A stretch of DNA of 64,000 bases from Maribacter luteus (GCF_009674825.1 NZ_WKJH01000026.1:54931-118930); one strand, 5' to 3'. Shown: positions 55,019 to 63,857, counted from the stretch's first letter. Translations and numbers: made by a program. The notes: generated from the letters alone by a model not told the origin.

Positions 55019-56296
55019 TTACTTTTTGAATTCTTTTATTGTTTTTGAGATAATTGAAACACACTCCATCAATTGCTCCTCGGTCATTACCAAAGGTGGT
55101 GCGAACCTAATAATGTTTCCGTGCGTTGGTTTGGCCAAAAGTCCGTTTTCCTTTAGGGCCATGCAAATATCCCAAGCAGTGGAACTGTCTTCTGAATCAT
55201 TGATCAAAATGGCATTCAAAAGACCTTTGCCCCGAACCTTTAATACTAAATCGGTCTGCTTGATCAAATTTTCCATTTCACTTCTGAAAATTTTACCCAA
55301 TCGGTCTGCATTTTCAGCAAGTTTTTCTTCTTTCACAACCTCTAAGGCAGCAATGGCCACTGCACAGGCCAAAGGATTACCCCCAAAGGTAGAACCATGA
55401 TTGCCGGGACGTATCACCTCCATAATATCATTATTGGCCAATACAGCGGAAACCGGGAATACCCCTCCTGAAATCGCCTTACCTAAAATAAGTACATCAG
55501 GTTTAACCTCAGGAACGCCACTACATGATTTATCCGTGCATGAACAATTGCCACAGGTGGCCAAAAGCCGACCCGTTCTTGCAATCCCGGTCTGCACTTC
55601 ATCTGCTATGAACAATACGTTCTTCGACTTACATAATTGTAAAGCTTCACTTAGATAGTTTTCATCAGGAACAAAAACACCTGCCTCGCCTTGTATAGGT
55701 TCAACCAAGAATGCAGCAACATTTTCATCTTCCAAAGCTTCCTCCAAGGCCTGGATGTCGTTATAACGTATAGAAACGATTCCCGGAGTAAAAGGTCCGA
55801 AATTCTCAGTTGCCACCGGATCGTTAGATGCCGAAATAATGGTAACCGTTCTACCATGGAAGTTATTTTCACAAACAATGATCTTCGCTTGGTTCGCATG
55901 TATTCCCTTTTTCTCATACCCCCACTTACGTGCCAATTTAATAGCGGTTTCAACCGCTTCGGCCCCTGTGTTCATTGGTAAAACTTTGTCGAAACCAAAA
56001 TACTCGGTAACATACTTTTCATATTTTCCGAGCATATCATTATAAAATGCCCTTGAGGTCAAGGTCAATTCTTCGGCTTGTGATTTTAATGCACCAACGA
56101 TTTTAGGATGGCAATGCCCTTGATTTACTGCAGAATACGCGGAAAGAAAATCATAATATTTTTTTCCTTCAACGTCCCAAACATAAACTCCCTCCCCTTT
56201 GCTCAACACAACAGGTAGTGGATGGTAGTTATGCGCTCCATACTTTTCCTCCAAAGCGATAGCCTCTTTAGAACTCATTTTTTCTAAGACTGACAT
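55019..56296 (-). CDS. rocD: Ornithine-oxo-acid aminotransferase
   Basis: About 425 residues; moves the delta-amino group of ornithine to 2-oxoglutarate. Signatures: [24 protein letters not shown] (family N terminus), [38 protein letters not shown] and Lys273 in [10 protein letters not shown], the PLP lysine. The ATG at 56296 is chosen; an upstream ATG at 56353 would add 19 unlike residues. Between ARTGR and the PLP lysine there is an extra stretch with four Cys (Cys248, 251, 253, 258 in [11 protein letters not shown]) that animal-type enzymes lack. The gene is separated from the CCC-motif genes by a bidirectional terminator. Confidence 0.93.
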   Translation of the reverse strand: MSVLEKMSSKEAIALEEKYGAHNYHPLPVVLSKGEGVYVWDVEGKKYYDFLSAYSAVNQGHCHPKIVGALKSQAEELTLTSRAFYNDMLGKYEKYVTEYFGFDKVLPMNTGAEAVETAIKLARKWGYEKKGIHANQAKIIVCENNFHGRTVTIISASNDPVATENFGPFTPGIVSIRYNDIQALEEALEDENVAAFLVEPIQGEAGVFVPDENYLSEALQLCKSKNVLFIADEVQTGIARTGRLLATCGNCSCTDKSCSGVPEVKPDVLILGKAISGGVFPVSAVLANNDIMEVIRPGNHGSTFGGNPLACAVAIAALEVVKEEKLAENADRLGKIFRSEMENLIKQTDLVLKVRGKGLLNAILINDSEDSSTAWDICMALKENGLLAKPTHGNIIRFAPPLVMTEEQLMECVSIISKTIKEFKK

Positions 56297-56367
56297 GTTA
56301 ATTGATTTTTTAATATAAAACTTTAGCAATTCCTTCTTTGGGAGAGAAATCATCCTACTGTAGAAAA

Positions 56368-56375
56368 CAAAAATA
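56368..56375 (-). promoter_or_regulatory. Putative -7 box (TATTTTTG) of rocD
   Basis: On the minus strand TATTTTTG fits TAnnTTTG, with transcription expected near 56362. That leaves a leader of about 66 bases to the chosen ATG, or 9 bases to the alternative ATG at 56353. No -33 TTG was seen. Confidence 0.42.
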
Positions 56376-56501
56376 GAAATTATATCCTTTCATCGATCAT
56401 TTATAGGCCATTGTCGATTTGGATCTAAACGAATTTGAATCAGGATTTAATCCTTTACAAATATCATAATTTTAAACGTAACCATTAAACAAACACTACT
56501 A

Positions 56502-57674
56502 ATGAATTATCTACAAAACACCTTGAACAGTTTATCCAGTTCGCTTGGTGATTACTTACCCAATACGATTGCAGCCATTTTAATCCTTATCATAGGCTCA
56601 CTTATTGCCGGCTTTATAAAAAGATTGATTACAAAGCTGATCAAAAGAACCAAAATAGATGATAGGCTTAGCTCGGACAAAATGAAACTTTCGAGTTTCA
56701 TAGGAAAACTGGTGTATTTTCTCGCCATGATATTCGTTTTCATGCTTGCCCTTGAAAAACTAGGCATGACCAATGTACTGGATCCCGTTAAGAATCTGCT
56801 CAACAATTTCTTGGCCTTTGTTCCCAATATCGTAGGTGCCGGTCTTGTAGGCTACATTGGCTACATGTTAGCGACCATCGTTTCTGAATTGGTCGGGCTA
56901 TCAGGTGATACGATTCAGAATTTCGTACCTAAATTAAGACTGCCCAACAACCTGAATCTTGTGGGTATTTTAAAAAAATTGGTTTTCATCTTCATCTTCA
57001 TTCCTATGCTGATCACGGCTTTGAACATCTTGAACATGGATACGATTTCAGAACCGGCAACTGTAATGTTAGAGCAATTTTTCGCCGCTATACCAAGAAT
57101 CCTTGTCGCTGTTATCATTTTGATTTTCTTCGTTGTCGGTGGCCGTTTCGTTTCTCAATTATTGAGTGACCTTCTCGAAAACCTAAAAATAAACGAGCTT
57201 TTGAGCAGTATGAACCTCGAAGGGATAACCGCCAAAACCAATATTCCTAAATTGGTAGGTAACCTTGCATTCTTCTTTATCGTACTTTTTGGCCTAATGA
57301 CCGCCATTGAAAAATTAGAGTTCATTAAGCTAACCGAAATACTAAACAACATAGCCGGTGTAGCGGGCAACATCCTTTTCGGAATGATAATCCTTATTAT
57401 TGGTAATTGGATTTCGGGTATCGCCTACAAAAGCCTTTCAAAGAGCAATAACAACCAATTTGTCGCTTCCATACTTAGGATTTGTGTACTCGCCATCTTC
57501 TTGGCCATGGGTCTGAAAACTATGGGGATCGGGGACGAAATAATAAATATGGCATTCGGTATTACCTTGGCTACCGTCGCCATTACCATAGCTCTTTCCT
57601 TTGGTCTTGGAGGGCGAGCGGCTGCCGGCAAACAAATGGAACGTATCTTGGATAAGTTCAACCAGAAGAAATAA
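56502..57674 (+). CDS. Mechanosensitive-channel-like membrane protein with repeated TM helix motif
   Basis: The 390-residue protein has three or more copies of the conserved channel helix seen in the N-terminal region of some MscS relatives: NTIAAILILIIGSLIAGFIK, FVPNIVGAGLVGYIGYMLA, AIPRILVAVIILIFFVVGGR and NILFGMIILIIGNWISGI, each followed by a basic or polar segment. The C terminus ends in SFGLGGRAAAGKQMERILDKF. The beta domain of true MscS is absent, so gating, if any, must use another mechanism. It is a single gene with its own terminator. Confidence 0.82.
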   Translation: MNYLQNTLNSLSSSLGDYLPNTIAAILILIIGSLIAGFIKRLITKLIKRTKIDDRLSSDKMKLSSFIGKLVYFLAMIFVFMLALEKLGMTNVLDPVKNLLNNFLAFVPNIVGAGLVGYIGYMLATIVSELVGLSGDTIQNFVPKLRLPNNLNLVGILKKLVFIFIFIPMLITALNILNMDTISEPATVMLEQFFAAIPRILVAVIILIFFVVGGRFVSQLLSDLLENLKINELLSSMNLEGITAKTNIPKLVGNLAFFFIVLFGLMTAIEKLEFIKLTEILNNIAGVAGNILFGMIILIIGNWISGIAYKSLSKSNNNQFVASILRICVLAIFLAMGLKTMGIGDEIINMAFGITLATVAITIALSFGLGGRAAAGKQMERILDKFNQKK

Positions 57675-57708
57675 TAATCGTATAGATTATTTGTATTTAG
57701 CAACCTAG

Positions 57709-57740
57709 GGGATTCTGAAATTCAGAATCCCTTTTTTTTT
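57709..57740 (+). terminator. Rho-independent terminator after the mechanosensitive-channel-like gene
   Basis: A stem GGGATTCTG (57709-57717) with CAGAATCCC (57723-57731) plus a short loop is followed by nine T residues. Confidence 0.92.
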
Positions 57741-57888
57741 ATCCATACCCGATCCTTGCTTGAAAATATTGGTTATGTGGAATGTTCAATTATTCTAAAA
57801 ACCACTGGAAAACATGAAAGGAATATCTTTTAGGATATTTTTATTACTATCCTAATAAAGATACCCGTAATAAATGCAAAGCTATTAG

Positions 57889-57896
57889 TATTTTTG
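57889..57896 (+). promoter_or_regulatory. Putative -7 box (TATTTTTG) of rlmD, leaderless promoter
   Basis: TATTTTTG is followed after four bases by the rlmD ATG at 57901. The transcript would start at or beside the start codon. The spacing is identical to that of the lipoprotein gene at 52860. No TTG at -33. Confidence 0.45.
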
Positions 57897-57900
57897 CTGC

Positions 57901-59310
57901 ATGCGGAAAAAGAAAACAAAACAGATTTTCGAAAATGTTGAAGTTATCGATGCCGGGGCCAAAGGAAAAACCATTGGCAAGGCTCCCGATGGCCGGGTTA
58001 TTTTTTTAACCAATACGGTACCGGGCGATATTGTGGATGTGCAAACAACAAAAAAAAGAAAATCATATTTCGAAGGTATTGCCACGAACTTTCATTCCTA
58101 TTCGGATAAACGAACCGAACCCCAATGCGAACATTTTGGGGTTTGTGGTGGTTGTAAATGGCAACATATGGGCTATGAACACCAACTATTTTACAAACAC
58201 AAAGAAGTTGAGAACAATTTAAGACGTATTGGTCACTTAGAACTGCCCGAACCCAACCCCATTCTAGGATCTAAGGACCAGTATTTTTATCGCAACAAAA
58301 TGGAGTTCTCGTTTTCGGATAGCCGTTGGTTATCCTTGAAAGAAATTCAATCGGACGCTGAAATTAAAGACAGGAATGCTTTAGGTTTTCATATCCCAGG
58401 AATGTGGGACAAAATACTGGACATTAAAAAGTGTCATCTTCAGGCCGACCCATCGAACGCCATTCGATTGGCAGTGAAAGATTTCGCCTTAAAGAACAAC
58501 ATTACATTTTTTAATCCGCGAAATCAACATGGAATGCTTCGCACCCTAATGATCAGAACCGCTTCTACAGGTGAAATCATGGTCGTACTCCAGTGTTTCG
58601 AAGACAACAAGGTTCAAAGAGAACTTTTATTGAACCATTTAAAAGAACGGTTTCCTGAAATTACCTCATTGCAATATGTAATCAACGGGAAACAGAATGA
58701 TACGATATATGACCAGGAAATCATATGCTTTGAAGGAAGGGACCATATTATAGAGGAAATGGAGGGACTACGGTTCATGATAAATGCAAAATCCTTTTAC
58801 CAGACCAATTCCAAACAAGCCTATGAACTTTACAAAGTGACTAGGGATTTTGCCGGGCTAACAGGAAACGAACTGGTTTATGACCTTTACACGGGTACAG
58901 GCACCATTGCCCAATTCGTTTCTAAACAAGCAAAGAAAGTTGTGGGTATAGAATCTGTACCAGAGGCCATAGCCGATGCGAAGGCCAACGCAGCCAATAA
59001 CAAAATAGAAAATGTGGACTTTTATGTTGGTGACATGAAAAATGTTTTCAATACTGAGTTCATAGAAAAACATGGTACGCCCGATATCATTATTACCGAC
59101 CCTCCTAGGGATGGTATGCATAAAGATGTTGTACAGCAAATATTGAACATTGCCCCGAGGAAAGTAGTTTATGTCAGTTGTAATAGTGCCACACAAGCTC
59201 GGGATTTGGCCCTAATGAAAGATATGTATGCCATAACCAAAGTACAGGCCGTAGATATGTTTCCGCAAACACATCACGTAGAAAATGTTGTACTTTTGGA
59301 AAAGTTATAG
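57901..59310 (+). CDS. rlmD: 23S rRNA (uracil-5-)-methyltransferase RlmD
   Basis: The 469-residue enzyme methylates a specific uridine of 23S rRNA using S-adenosylmethionine. An N-terminal TRAM domain (about 8-65) is followed by the [4Fe-4S] cysteines C76, C82, C85 (CEHFGVCGGC) and C178 (KKCHLQ), the SAM-binding VYDLYTGTGTIAQF segment, ITDPPRDGMH, and the catalytic Cys427 in YVSCNSATQARD. The protein ends THHVENVVLLEKL, typical of the family. RlmC/TrmA-like substrate differences cannot be excluded. It is followed directly by the DUF6452 and DUF6048 genes. Confidence 0.93.
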   Translation: MRKKKTKQIFENVEVIDAGAKGKTIGKAPDGRVIFLTNTVPGDIVDVQTTKKRKSYFEGIATNFHSYSDKRTEPQCEHFGVCGGCKWQHMGYEHQLFYKHKEVENNLRRIGHLELPEPNPILGSKDQYFYRNKMEFSFSDSRWLSLKEIQSDAEIKDRNALGFHIPGMWDKILDIKKCHLQADPSNAIRLAVKDFALKNNITFFNPRNQHGMLRTLMIRTASTGEIMVVLQCFEDNKVQRELLLNHLKERFPEITSLQYVINGKQNDTIYDQEIICFEGRDHIIEEMEGLRFMINAKSFYQTNSKQAYELYKVTRDFAGLTGNELVYDLYTGTGTIAQFVSKQAKKVVGIESVPEAIADAKANAANNKIENVDFYVGDMKNVFNTEFIEKHGTPDIIITDPPRDGMHKDVVQQILNIAPRKVVYVSCNSATQARDLALMKDMYAITKVQAVDMFPQTHHVENVVLLEKL

Positions 59311-59314
59311 CCAC

Positions 59315-59809
59315 ATGAAAAAAATAAGTATTGCAGTTCTAATCCTGATTATTGGTGTAATTTCTTTTTCAGGATGTGAAAAAGATGATATCTGTGTAGA
59401 TGGTGATGAACCTTTATTGGTTATTCGGTTTTATGATGCTTCGGATACCACCGAATTAAAAGATGTTACCAGTCTTGAAGTTAGGGGACTTTCGGAAACC
59501 GACACATTGGACATCATCGACAATGCCGACTTGGATTCCATCGCTCTTCCATTAAGAGCCACTTCCACTTTCACTTCATTTGTGATATCCAGACAATTAT
59601 CAGGGGAAGACACCGAGAATATTGATGTACTTACTTTCTCACATGAAACAAAGTCCGTTTTTATTTCCCGTGCCTGCGGATATATCGCAAATTACGAAAA
59701 TCTTAGTGACAGTTTAACCTCAGATGCGGATAACTGGATACAAAGTATCGAAATAGTCAACACCTCCATTGAAAATTCAGACTCAGCCCATGTTAAGATA
59801 TTTCACTAG
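59315..59809 (+). CDS. DUF6452 lipoprotein
   Basis: About 164 residues with a lipoprotein signal (ISFSGCEKDDIC, Cys near residue 20) and a beta-rich mature part. It resembles DUF6452, a Bacteroidota family usually found with DUF6048. The ATG at 59315 is preferred to a frame extension from 59285, which would overlap rlmD and spoil the signal. It lies 4 bases after rlmD and overlaps the next gene by 20 bases. Function is unknown. Confidence 0.8.
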   Translation: MKKISIAVLILIIGVISFSGCEKDDICVDGDEPLLVIRFYDASDTTELKDVTSLEVRGLSETDTLDIIDNADLDSIALPLRATSTFTSFVISRQLSGEDTENIDVLTFSHETKSVFISRACGYIANYENLSDSLTSDADNWIQSIEIVNTSIENSDSAHVKIFH

Positions 59810-60584
59810 CCTTAGTCTTCTTTTATGTGTATTCGCAGGATGGGCACAAAAAGAACCCATAGACCTTCAACCTAAGGATACGGTCGTACATAAACAATCT
59901 TACGGTTTAAGGGTTGGTGTCGATTTAAGTCGGATTATAATTTCCCAAACCAGTGACGATTATAAGGGATTGGAAATCGTTGGTGATTATAGGCTTTCCC
60001 AAAAACTTTATCTAGCTGCGGAACTGGGAACGGAAGATAAAACCAAACAAGAAGATCTATATAATTTCACGACTTCTGGAAGTTATTTGAAAGCAGGAAT
60101 AGACTACAACACCTATGAAAATTGGTATGGAATGGACAATTCCATTTTTATAGGCGGTAGACTTGCCTTCAGTAGTTTCAGTCAGACCTTGAACGATTAT
60201 CAATATTTCAATTCCGATAGATATTGGTATGAGGATGATTTTGCATCTGGCTCTGATATAGCCCAAGAATATGATGGATTGAATGCTGCTTGGCTGGAAT
60301 TTGTTGTAGGGATAAAAGCTGAACTCTTTAAAAATTTATATTTGGGCGGAAGCGCTAGGGTCGGCCTTTTAGTAAGCAATAAGGAAGATGAAAATTTCCC
60401 CAACCTTTTTATACCCGGATTTAATAAGGTTACCGAAGACAGCAAGTTCGGCATAGGATATAACTATTCTATCACCTATATGATTCCGTTGTACAAGAAA
60501 GCCAACAAGCCTAAAAAGAAAAAACCTGAAATGGAGCCCAGGCCTGAACGACCAGAAAAGCCAAATAACGGACCTTCAAATTAA
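59790..60584 (+). CDS. DUF6048 outer-membrane beta-barrel-like protein
   Basis: About 264 residues with a signal peptide (FTSLSLLLCVFAGWAQ). The mature part alternates in the manner of an outer-membrane barrel (YGLRVGVDLSRIIISQ, YDYRLSQKLYLAAELG-type strands, GIGYNYSITYMIP as last strand), with a Pro/Lys-rich tail (KANKPKKKKPEMEPRPERPE). It matches DUF6048, which pairs with DUF6452. The ATG at 59790 gives a normal signal; the frame overlaps the upstream gene by 20 bases, so translation is probably coupled. Function is unknown. Confidence 0.8.
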   Translation: MLRYFTSLSLLLCVFAGWAQKEPIDLQPKDTVVHKQSYGLRVGVDLSRIIISQTSDDYKGLEIVGDYRLSQKLYLAAELGTEDKTKQEDLYNFTTSGSYLKAGIDYNTYENWYGMDNSIFIGGRLAFSSFSQTLNDYQYFNSDRYWYEDDFASGSDIAQEYDGLNAAWLEFVVGIKAELFKNLYLGGSARVGLLVSNKEDENFPNLFIPGFNKVTEDSKFGIGYNYSITYMIPLYKKANKPKKKKPEMEPRPERPEKPNNGPSN

Positions 60585-60618
60585 TTTTTCCTGATTTTGT
60601 ACCGATTCGGGGAAAGAC

Positions 60619-60852
60619 CTAAATTTCCCGAAAACCTTTGATGAAAATCCATTTCATCATTAATTTTTCACGCGCCCCTTCTTTGACCACAGCAAATTTG
60701 GGAGCCAAGACACTTGCTGCGATTGCCGAGGCCAAGGCCAAGTAGAACCTTCCTATACCATCAAAAAAATATCCCAGGGCAAAACGTAAAATCAGGAACA
60801 ATATGGCAAATCCCAAGAAATTGTATACACCAGCACGTGTTTTAGGCTTCAT
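60619..60852 (-). CDS. Small membrane protein, unknown function
   Basis: A 77-residue protein with two hydrophobic helices (YNFLGFAILFLILRFALGYFF and GRFYLALASAIAASVLAPKF) and a basic cytoplasmic tail (KLMMKWIFIKGFREI). It is 3 bases downstream of the THUMP methyltransferase gene on the same strand, so the two are co-transcribed. No family is recognised. Confidence 0.72.
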   Translation of the reverse strand: MKPKTRAGVYNFLGFAILFLILRFALGYFFDGIGRFYLALASAIAASVLAPKFAVVKEGAREKLMMKWIFIKGFREI

Positions 60853-60855
60853 AAA

Positions 60856-62025
60856 CTAAGCGTTATCCTTATTTTGGTATTTAGCCTTTTTACTCCCTTC
60901 ATACATCACATATTTTACCAAACGTGACTCTAAATGACTATTGAAAACCTTGATCTTTCGAGAAGGTCTCAAGCCCACGAATTTTAAAGCTTCTAAATTC
61001 GATGTTATGAGCCAAGCATCGGTTCCCGGATATTCCTGTTTTAGGGTATTGCCAATAGAGGAATAAAACTCCTCCATATCAAGATTCAATCGTTCCCCAT
61101 AGGGCGGATTAAAAACCATATGCAAATGATTCTCGGTAAATTTTGTAGAATCGAAAAAGCTTTTACGCTCCACCGTAATATATTCAGAGAGGTTCGCATT
61201 GGCAATATTGTCAATAGATTTGCGTACTGCAGAAGGGGCCTTATCATAACCTACGATTTTATGATGAAACTCCCGCGTTTTGTTTAAACTACTATCAATG
61301 ATTTTCTCGAATAATTCTTGATCAAAATCGTGCCATTTTTCAAATGCAAACTCCTTCCTATTGATGTTCGCCGGAATATTACAGGCAATCATTGCTGCTT
61401 CTGTTAAAAAGGTACCACTACCGCACATAGGATCTAAAAAATCGGATTGCCCATCCCATCCACTCATCAATAACAGTCCAGAAGCCAATACTTCGTTAAT
61501 GGGTGCTATATTGGTCGCGGTCCTATATCCTCGATGATGAAGGGATCTACCTGAGCTATCCAAAGATATATTGCAATGTTCTTTATGAATATGTACATTG
61601 ATACGCATATCAGGAAACTTCACATCTACATTTGGTCGGTGGCCATCAGTATCCCTGAATTTATCAACAATGGCATCCTTGATTTTCTGTGACACATAAA
61701 GTGAATGGGTGAAAACATCTGAAAACAAGGTAGTATCTATAGCAAAGGTAGCATCGGCCGAAAGAAATTCGCTCCAATCCATTTGATAGACCTTTCTATA
61801 CAGTTCATTTTCATTTCGTACACTAAAGGAATGAATGGGCTTTATAATTTTTATTGCCGTTCTTAAACAAAGATTGGCCTTGTACATAAAACCGGTATCC
61901 CCTTCAAAAGAAACGCTCCTTACCCCTTCCTTTACATTTCCGGCACCAAGGTTACGTAATTCTTTGGCCAAAAGCTCTTCAAAACCAAATAAGGTTTTGG
62001 CTACCATTCTAAAATTATTGTTCAT
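60856..62025 (-). CDS. THUMP-domain class I methyltransferase (RlmL N-terminal/Trm14-like)
   Basis: About 389 residues. An N-terminal THUMP RNA-binding domain (KTLFGFEELLAKELRNLGAGNV ... KAIKIIKPIHSF-type region, about 1-150) is followed by a Rossmann methyltransferase with DPMCGSGTFLTEAAMIACN (SAM binding) and the catalytic FNPPYGERL, a N-P-P-Y motif for N-methylation of guanine bases in rRNA or tRNA. The layout corresponds to the RlmL N-terminal half (23S rRNA m2G). The ATG at 62025 is chosen; upstream Met codons at 62031 and 62073 are possible but would overlap the promoter. Confidence 0.88.
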   Translation of the reverse strand: MNNNFRMVAKTLFGFEELLAKELRNLGAGNVKEGVRSVSFEGDTGFMYKANLCLRTAIKIIKPIHSFSVRNENELYRKVYQMDWSEFLSADATFAIDTTLFSDVFTHSLYVSQKIKDAIVDKFRDTDGHRPNVDVKFPDMRINVHIHKEHCNISLDSSGRSLHHRGYRTATNIAPINEVLASGLLLMSGWDGQSDFLDPMCGSGTFLTEAAMIACNIPANINRKEFAFEKWHDFDQELFEKIIDSSLNKTREFHHKIVGYDKAPSAVRKSIDNIANANLSEYITVERKSFFDSTKFTENHLHMVFNPPYGERLNLDMEEFYSSIGNTLKQEYPGTDAWLITSNLEALKFVGLRPSRKIKVFNSHLESRLVKYVMYEGSKKAKYQNKDNA

Positions 62026-62045
62026 ATGCATTACAAAGATTGCGA

Positions 62046-62073
62046 CAAAAATACAGTATTTTTGCGCCATCAA
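62046..62073. promoter_or_regulatory. Palindromic divergent promoter between the THUMP methyltransferase and ZIP genes
   Basis: CAAAAATACAGTATTTTTG (62046-62064) is a perfect palindrome that contains two -7 boxes of the form TATTTTTG, one per strand (62053-62046 minus and 62057-62064 plus), only three bases apart. On the minus strand a TTG at 62073-62071 is 17 bases upstream, a good -33. On the plus strand the best TTG (62040-62042) is only 14 bases away. The two polymerases could not bind at the same time. Confidence 0.65.
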
Positions 62074-62105
62074 CGACTGTTGTATTTAAAACTAAACCTG
62101 CATTA

Positions 62106-62777
62106 ATGACATATGTCCTACTCATTTTAGGCGTCTTATTGAGTTTTGCCTTTGTTTACATTGTAAAACCTACGAACAATACCAATTTTAAGCTCTTATT
62201 GGCTTTTAGCGGGGCCTTTTTACTCTCTTTGACTATTTTTGAACTCTTCCCCTCAGTATATGAAGTATCAGATTCAAAGACAATAGGCGTATACATTATG
62301 CTCGGTATTTTATTACAGATCTTTTTGGAATTCTTTTCCAAAGGAGCTGAACATGGCCATATGCATATCGATACTGAAAAGACGAATTTCCCTTGGTTAC
62401 TTTTTATCAGTTTATCCATACACTCATTACTCGAAGGATTTCCCATTCACCAACACGATCATCTTATTTATGGTATTCTTGTACATAAAATACCTATAGC
62501 CATTGTTTTGAGCATTTTCTTACTTAACTCCAAGATTAAAATGGTCTATGCCCTTTTCTTCATGGTTCTTTTCTCATTGATGACCCCGTTGGGAAATTAC
62601 TTAGCAGCTAATTTCGATTTTGCGATCACATACTATGCACCCATTACCGCATTGGTTATTGGTGTGTTTTTACATATATCTACCATAATTCTCTTTGAAA
62701 GTTCTGAAGGCCACAAATTTAATCTACGAAAATTGGTCGTTATCATGCTTGGAATAATAATCGCTTATTTGCTTTAA
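62106..62777 (+). CDS. ZIP-family metal transporter
   Basis: About 224 residues with eight predicted membrane segments. The ZIP metal-site motifs are present: SIHSLLEGFPIHQHDHLIYGI-type TM4 (His and Glu) and LVHKIPIAIVLSIF TM5 (His-Lys-x-Pro). A His-rich loop (EHGHMHIDTEKT) lies between TM3 and TM4, a usual site for metal capture. ZIP proteins import Zn2+, Fe2+ or Mn2+. The ATG at 62106 is preferred because it begins directly at the first membrane helix. The next gene starts at the base after its stop. Confidence 0.88.
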   Translation: MTYVLLILGVLLSFAFVYIVKPTNNTNFKLLLAFSGAFLLSLTIFELFPSVYEVSDSKTIGVYIMLGILLQIFLEFFSKGAEHGHMHIDTEKTNFPWLLFISLSIHSLLEGFPIHQHDHLIYGILVHKIPIAIVLSIFLLNSKIKMVYALFFMVLFSLMTPLGNYLAANFDFAITYYAPITALVIGVFLHISTIILFESSEGHKFNLRKLVVIMLGIIIAYLL

Positions 62778-63206
62778 ATGTTCAGCAAGGAAGAATCTAA
62801 AAGATTACGTCAAGAATTCTGGATTTCTTTCGGAAAATCATTTCCCCGTAAATGGATATTATACGATACCAAGATAAAGGGACTTGCCCTTAAGTTCCAT
62901 TTTGAAATGAAAAAGGCCATGGTATCGCTCGATATTGATCATTCTGACCTTGCCGTACGGATGGAGTTGTGGGATAAATTGCTGTCCGTAGGATCTTTAT
63001 TGAAAAATGATTATTTACCCGAAGTTATTTTCAACGATTCCCTGATACTGGATAATGGGAAAGAAATTTCCAGGGCTTATGTAGTATTGAATAATGTCTC
63101 CATTCATAATAAAAATACATGGAGGGAAACGATGGAATTTTTGAACGATAATATGTTACTTTTTGAAGCCTTCTTTATTGATTATAAGGAAATAATAGAA
63201 CCTTGA
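62778..63206 (+). CDS. DUF4268 protein
   Basis: The 142-residue soluble protein matches DUF4268: MFSKEESKRLRQEFWISFGKSF at the N terminus, RKWILYDTKIKGLALKFHFE, and a C-terminal TWRETMEFLNDNMLLFEAFF. The domain also occurs at the end of some restriction-like nucleases, but alone it is a conserved Bacteroidota protein of unknown function. The ATG follows the ZIP stop codon with no gap, so the two genes are translationally coupled. Confidence 0.82.
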   Translation: MFSKEESKRLRQEFWISFGKSFPRKWILYDTKIKGLALKFHFEMKKAMVSLDIDHSDLAVRMELWDKLLSVGSLLKNDYLPEVIFNDSLILDNGKEISRAYVVLNNVSIHNKNTWRETMEFLNDNMLLFEAFFIDYKEIIEP

Positions 63207-63224
63207 CTATTCGTATTCATTATA

Positions 63225-63857
63225 TTAAACCACATCATAATAAATAAAAAGCCAGTGGCTAATAGCGCCACCTAGTACAAAAAGGTGCCATATAAAATGA
63301 TTGTAAGGTATACGTTTCCAAGCGTAGAAAATAGTACCGACCGTATAAAACGCCCCACCTAAAAAGAGTAATTGTATACCAAGCTTTGATGTATAGGCCA
63401 TAATATTGGAAAAGTCCATTACAATCAACCAACCCATTCCAAGATATAAGATTAAGGAAAGTGCTTCAAATCTACCGGTAAAGAAGATTTTTAATAAGGT
63501 TCCCACCGCAGCAATACCCCAAACCACATAGAATATAAGCCATCCCTTGCCATTTTCCAATGTTATTAAAGCCAAGGGGGTATAAGTGCCCGCTATCAAC
63601 AAATAAATACTGATGTGGTCAAACACCCTCAATTTTCGTTTTAATTCAGGATTGGAAACGGAATGGTAAAGTGTAGAGGCTAAAAACAGCACCATAAATG
63701 ATATACTGTAGATGATTATACTCATTTGGGCATATTCCGTCTTATCGGTATTTTGTTGCAATAGATAATACAATCCAAAAACACCAAAAAGAATTCCCAG
63801 ACCATGGGAATAAGCATTCCATTTTTCTTCGGTATGATAAGTTAATTCCTTGACCAT
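63225..63857 (-). CDS. PAQR/hemolysin III family membrane protein
   Basis: About 210 residues with seven predicted membrane helices. The HlyIII/PAQR signature is present: HTEEKWNAYSHGLGILFG near the N terminus, STLYHSVSNPELKRKLRVFDHISIYLLIAGTYTP (conserved His, Asp, His) and a last motif NHFIWHLFVLGGAISHW. These residues form the zinc site of the family, which is related to adiponectin receptors and probably has lipid-hydrolase-like function. The ATG at 63857 is used; a GTG three codons earlier is possible. It lies just downstream of the rRNA operon on the same strand. Confidence 0.9.
   Translation of the reverse strand: MVKELTYHTEEKWNAYSHGLGILFGVFGLYYLLQQNTDKTEYAQMSIIIYSISFMVLFLASTLYHSVSNPELKRKLRVFDHISIYLLIAGTYTPLALITLENGKGWLIFYVVWGIAAVGTLLKIFFTGRFEALSLILYLGMGWLIVMDFSNIMAYTSKLGIQLLFLGGAFYTVGTIFYAWKRIPYNHFIWHLFVLGGAISHWLFIYYDVV

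Noticed and set aside
60606..60631. Hairpin with TTCGGG/CCCGAA stem between convergent genes
   Set aside because: Imperfect stem, no T-run on either strand, and it overlaps the end of the 60619-60852 gene, so it is not called a terminator.
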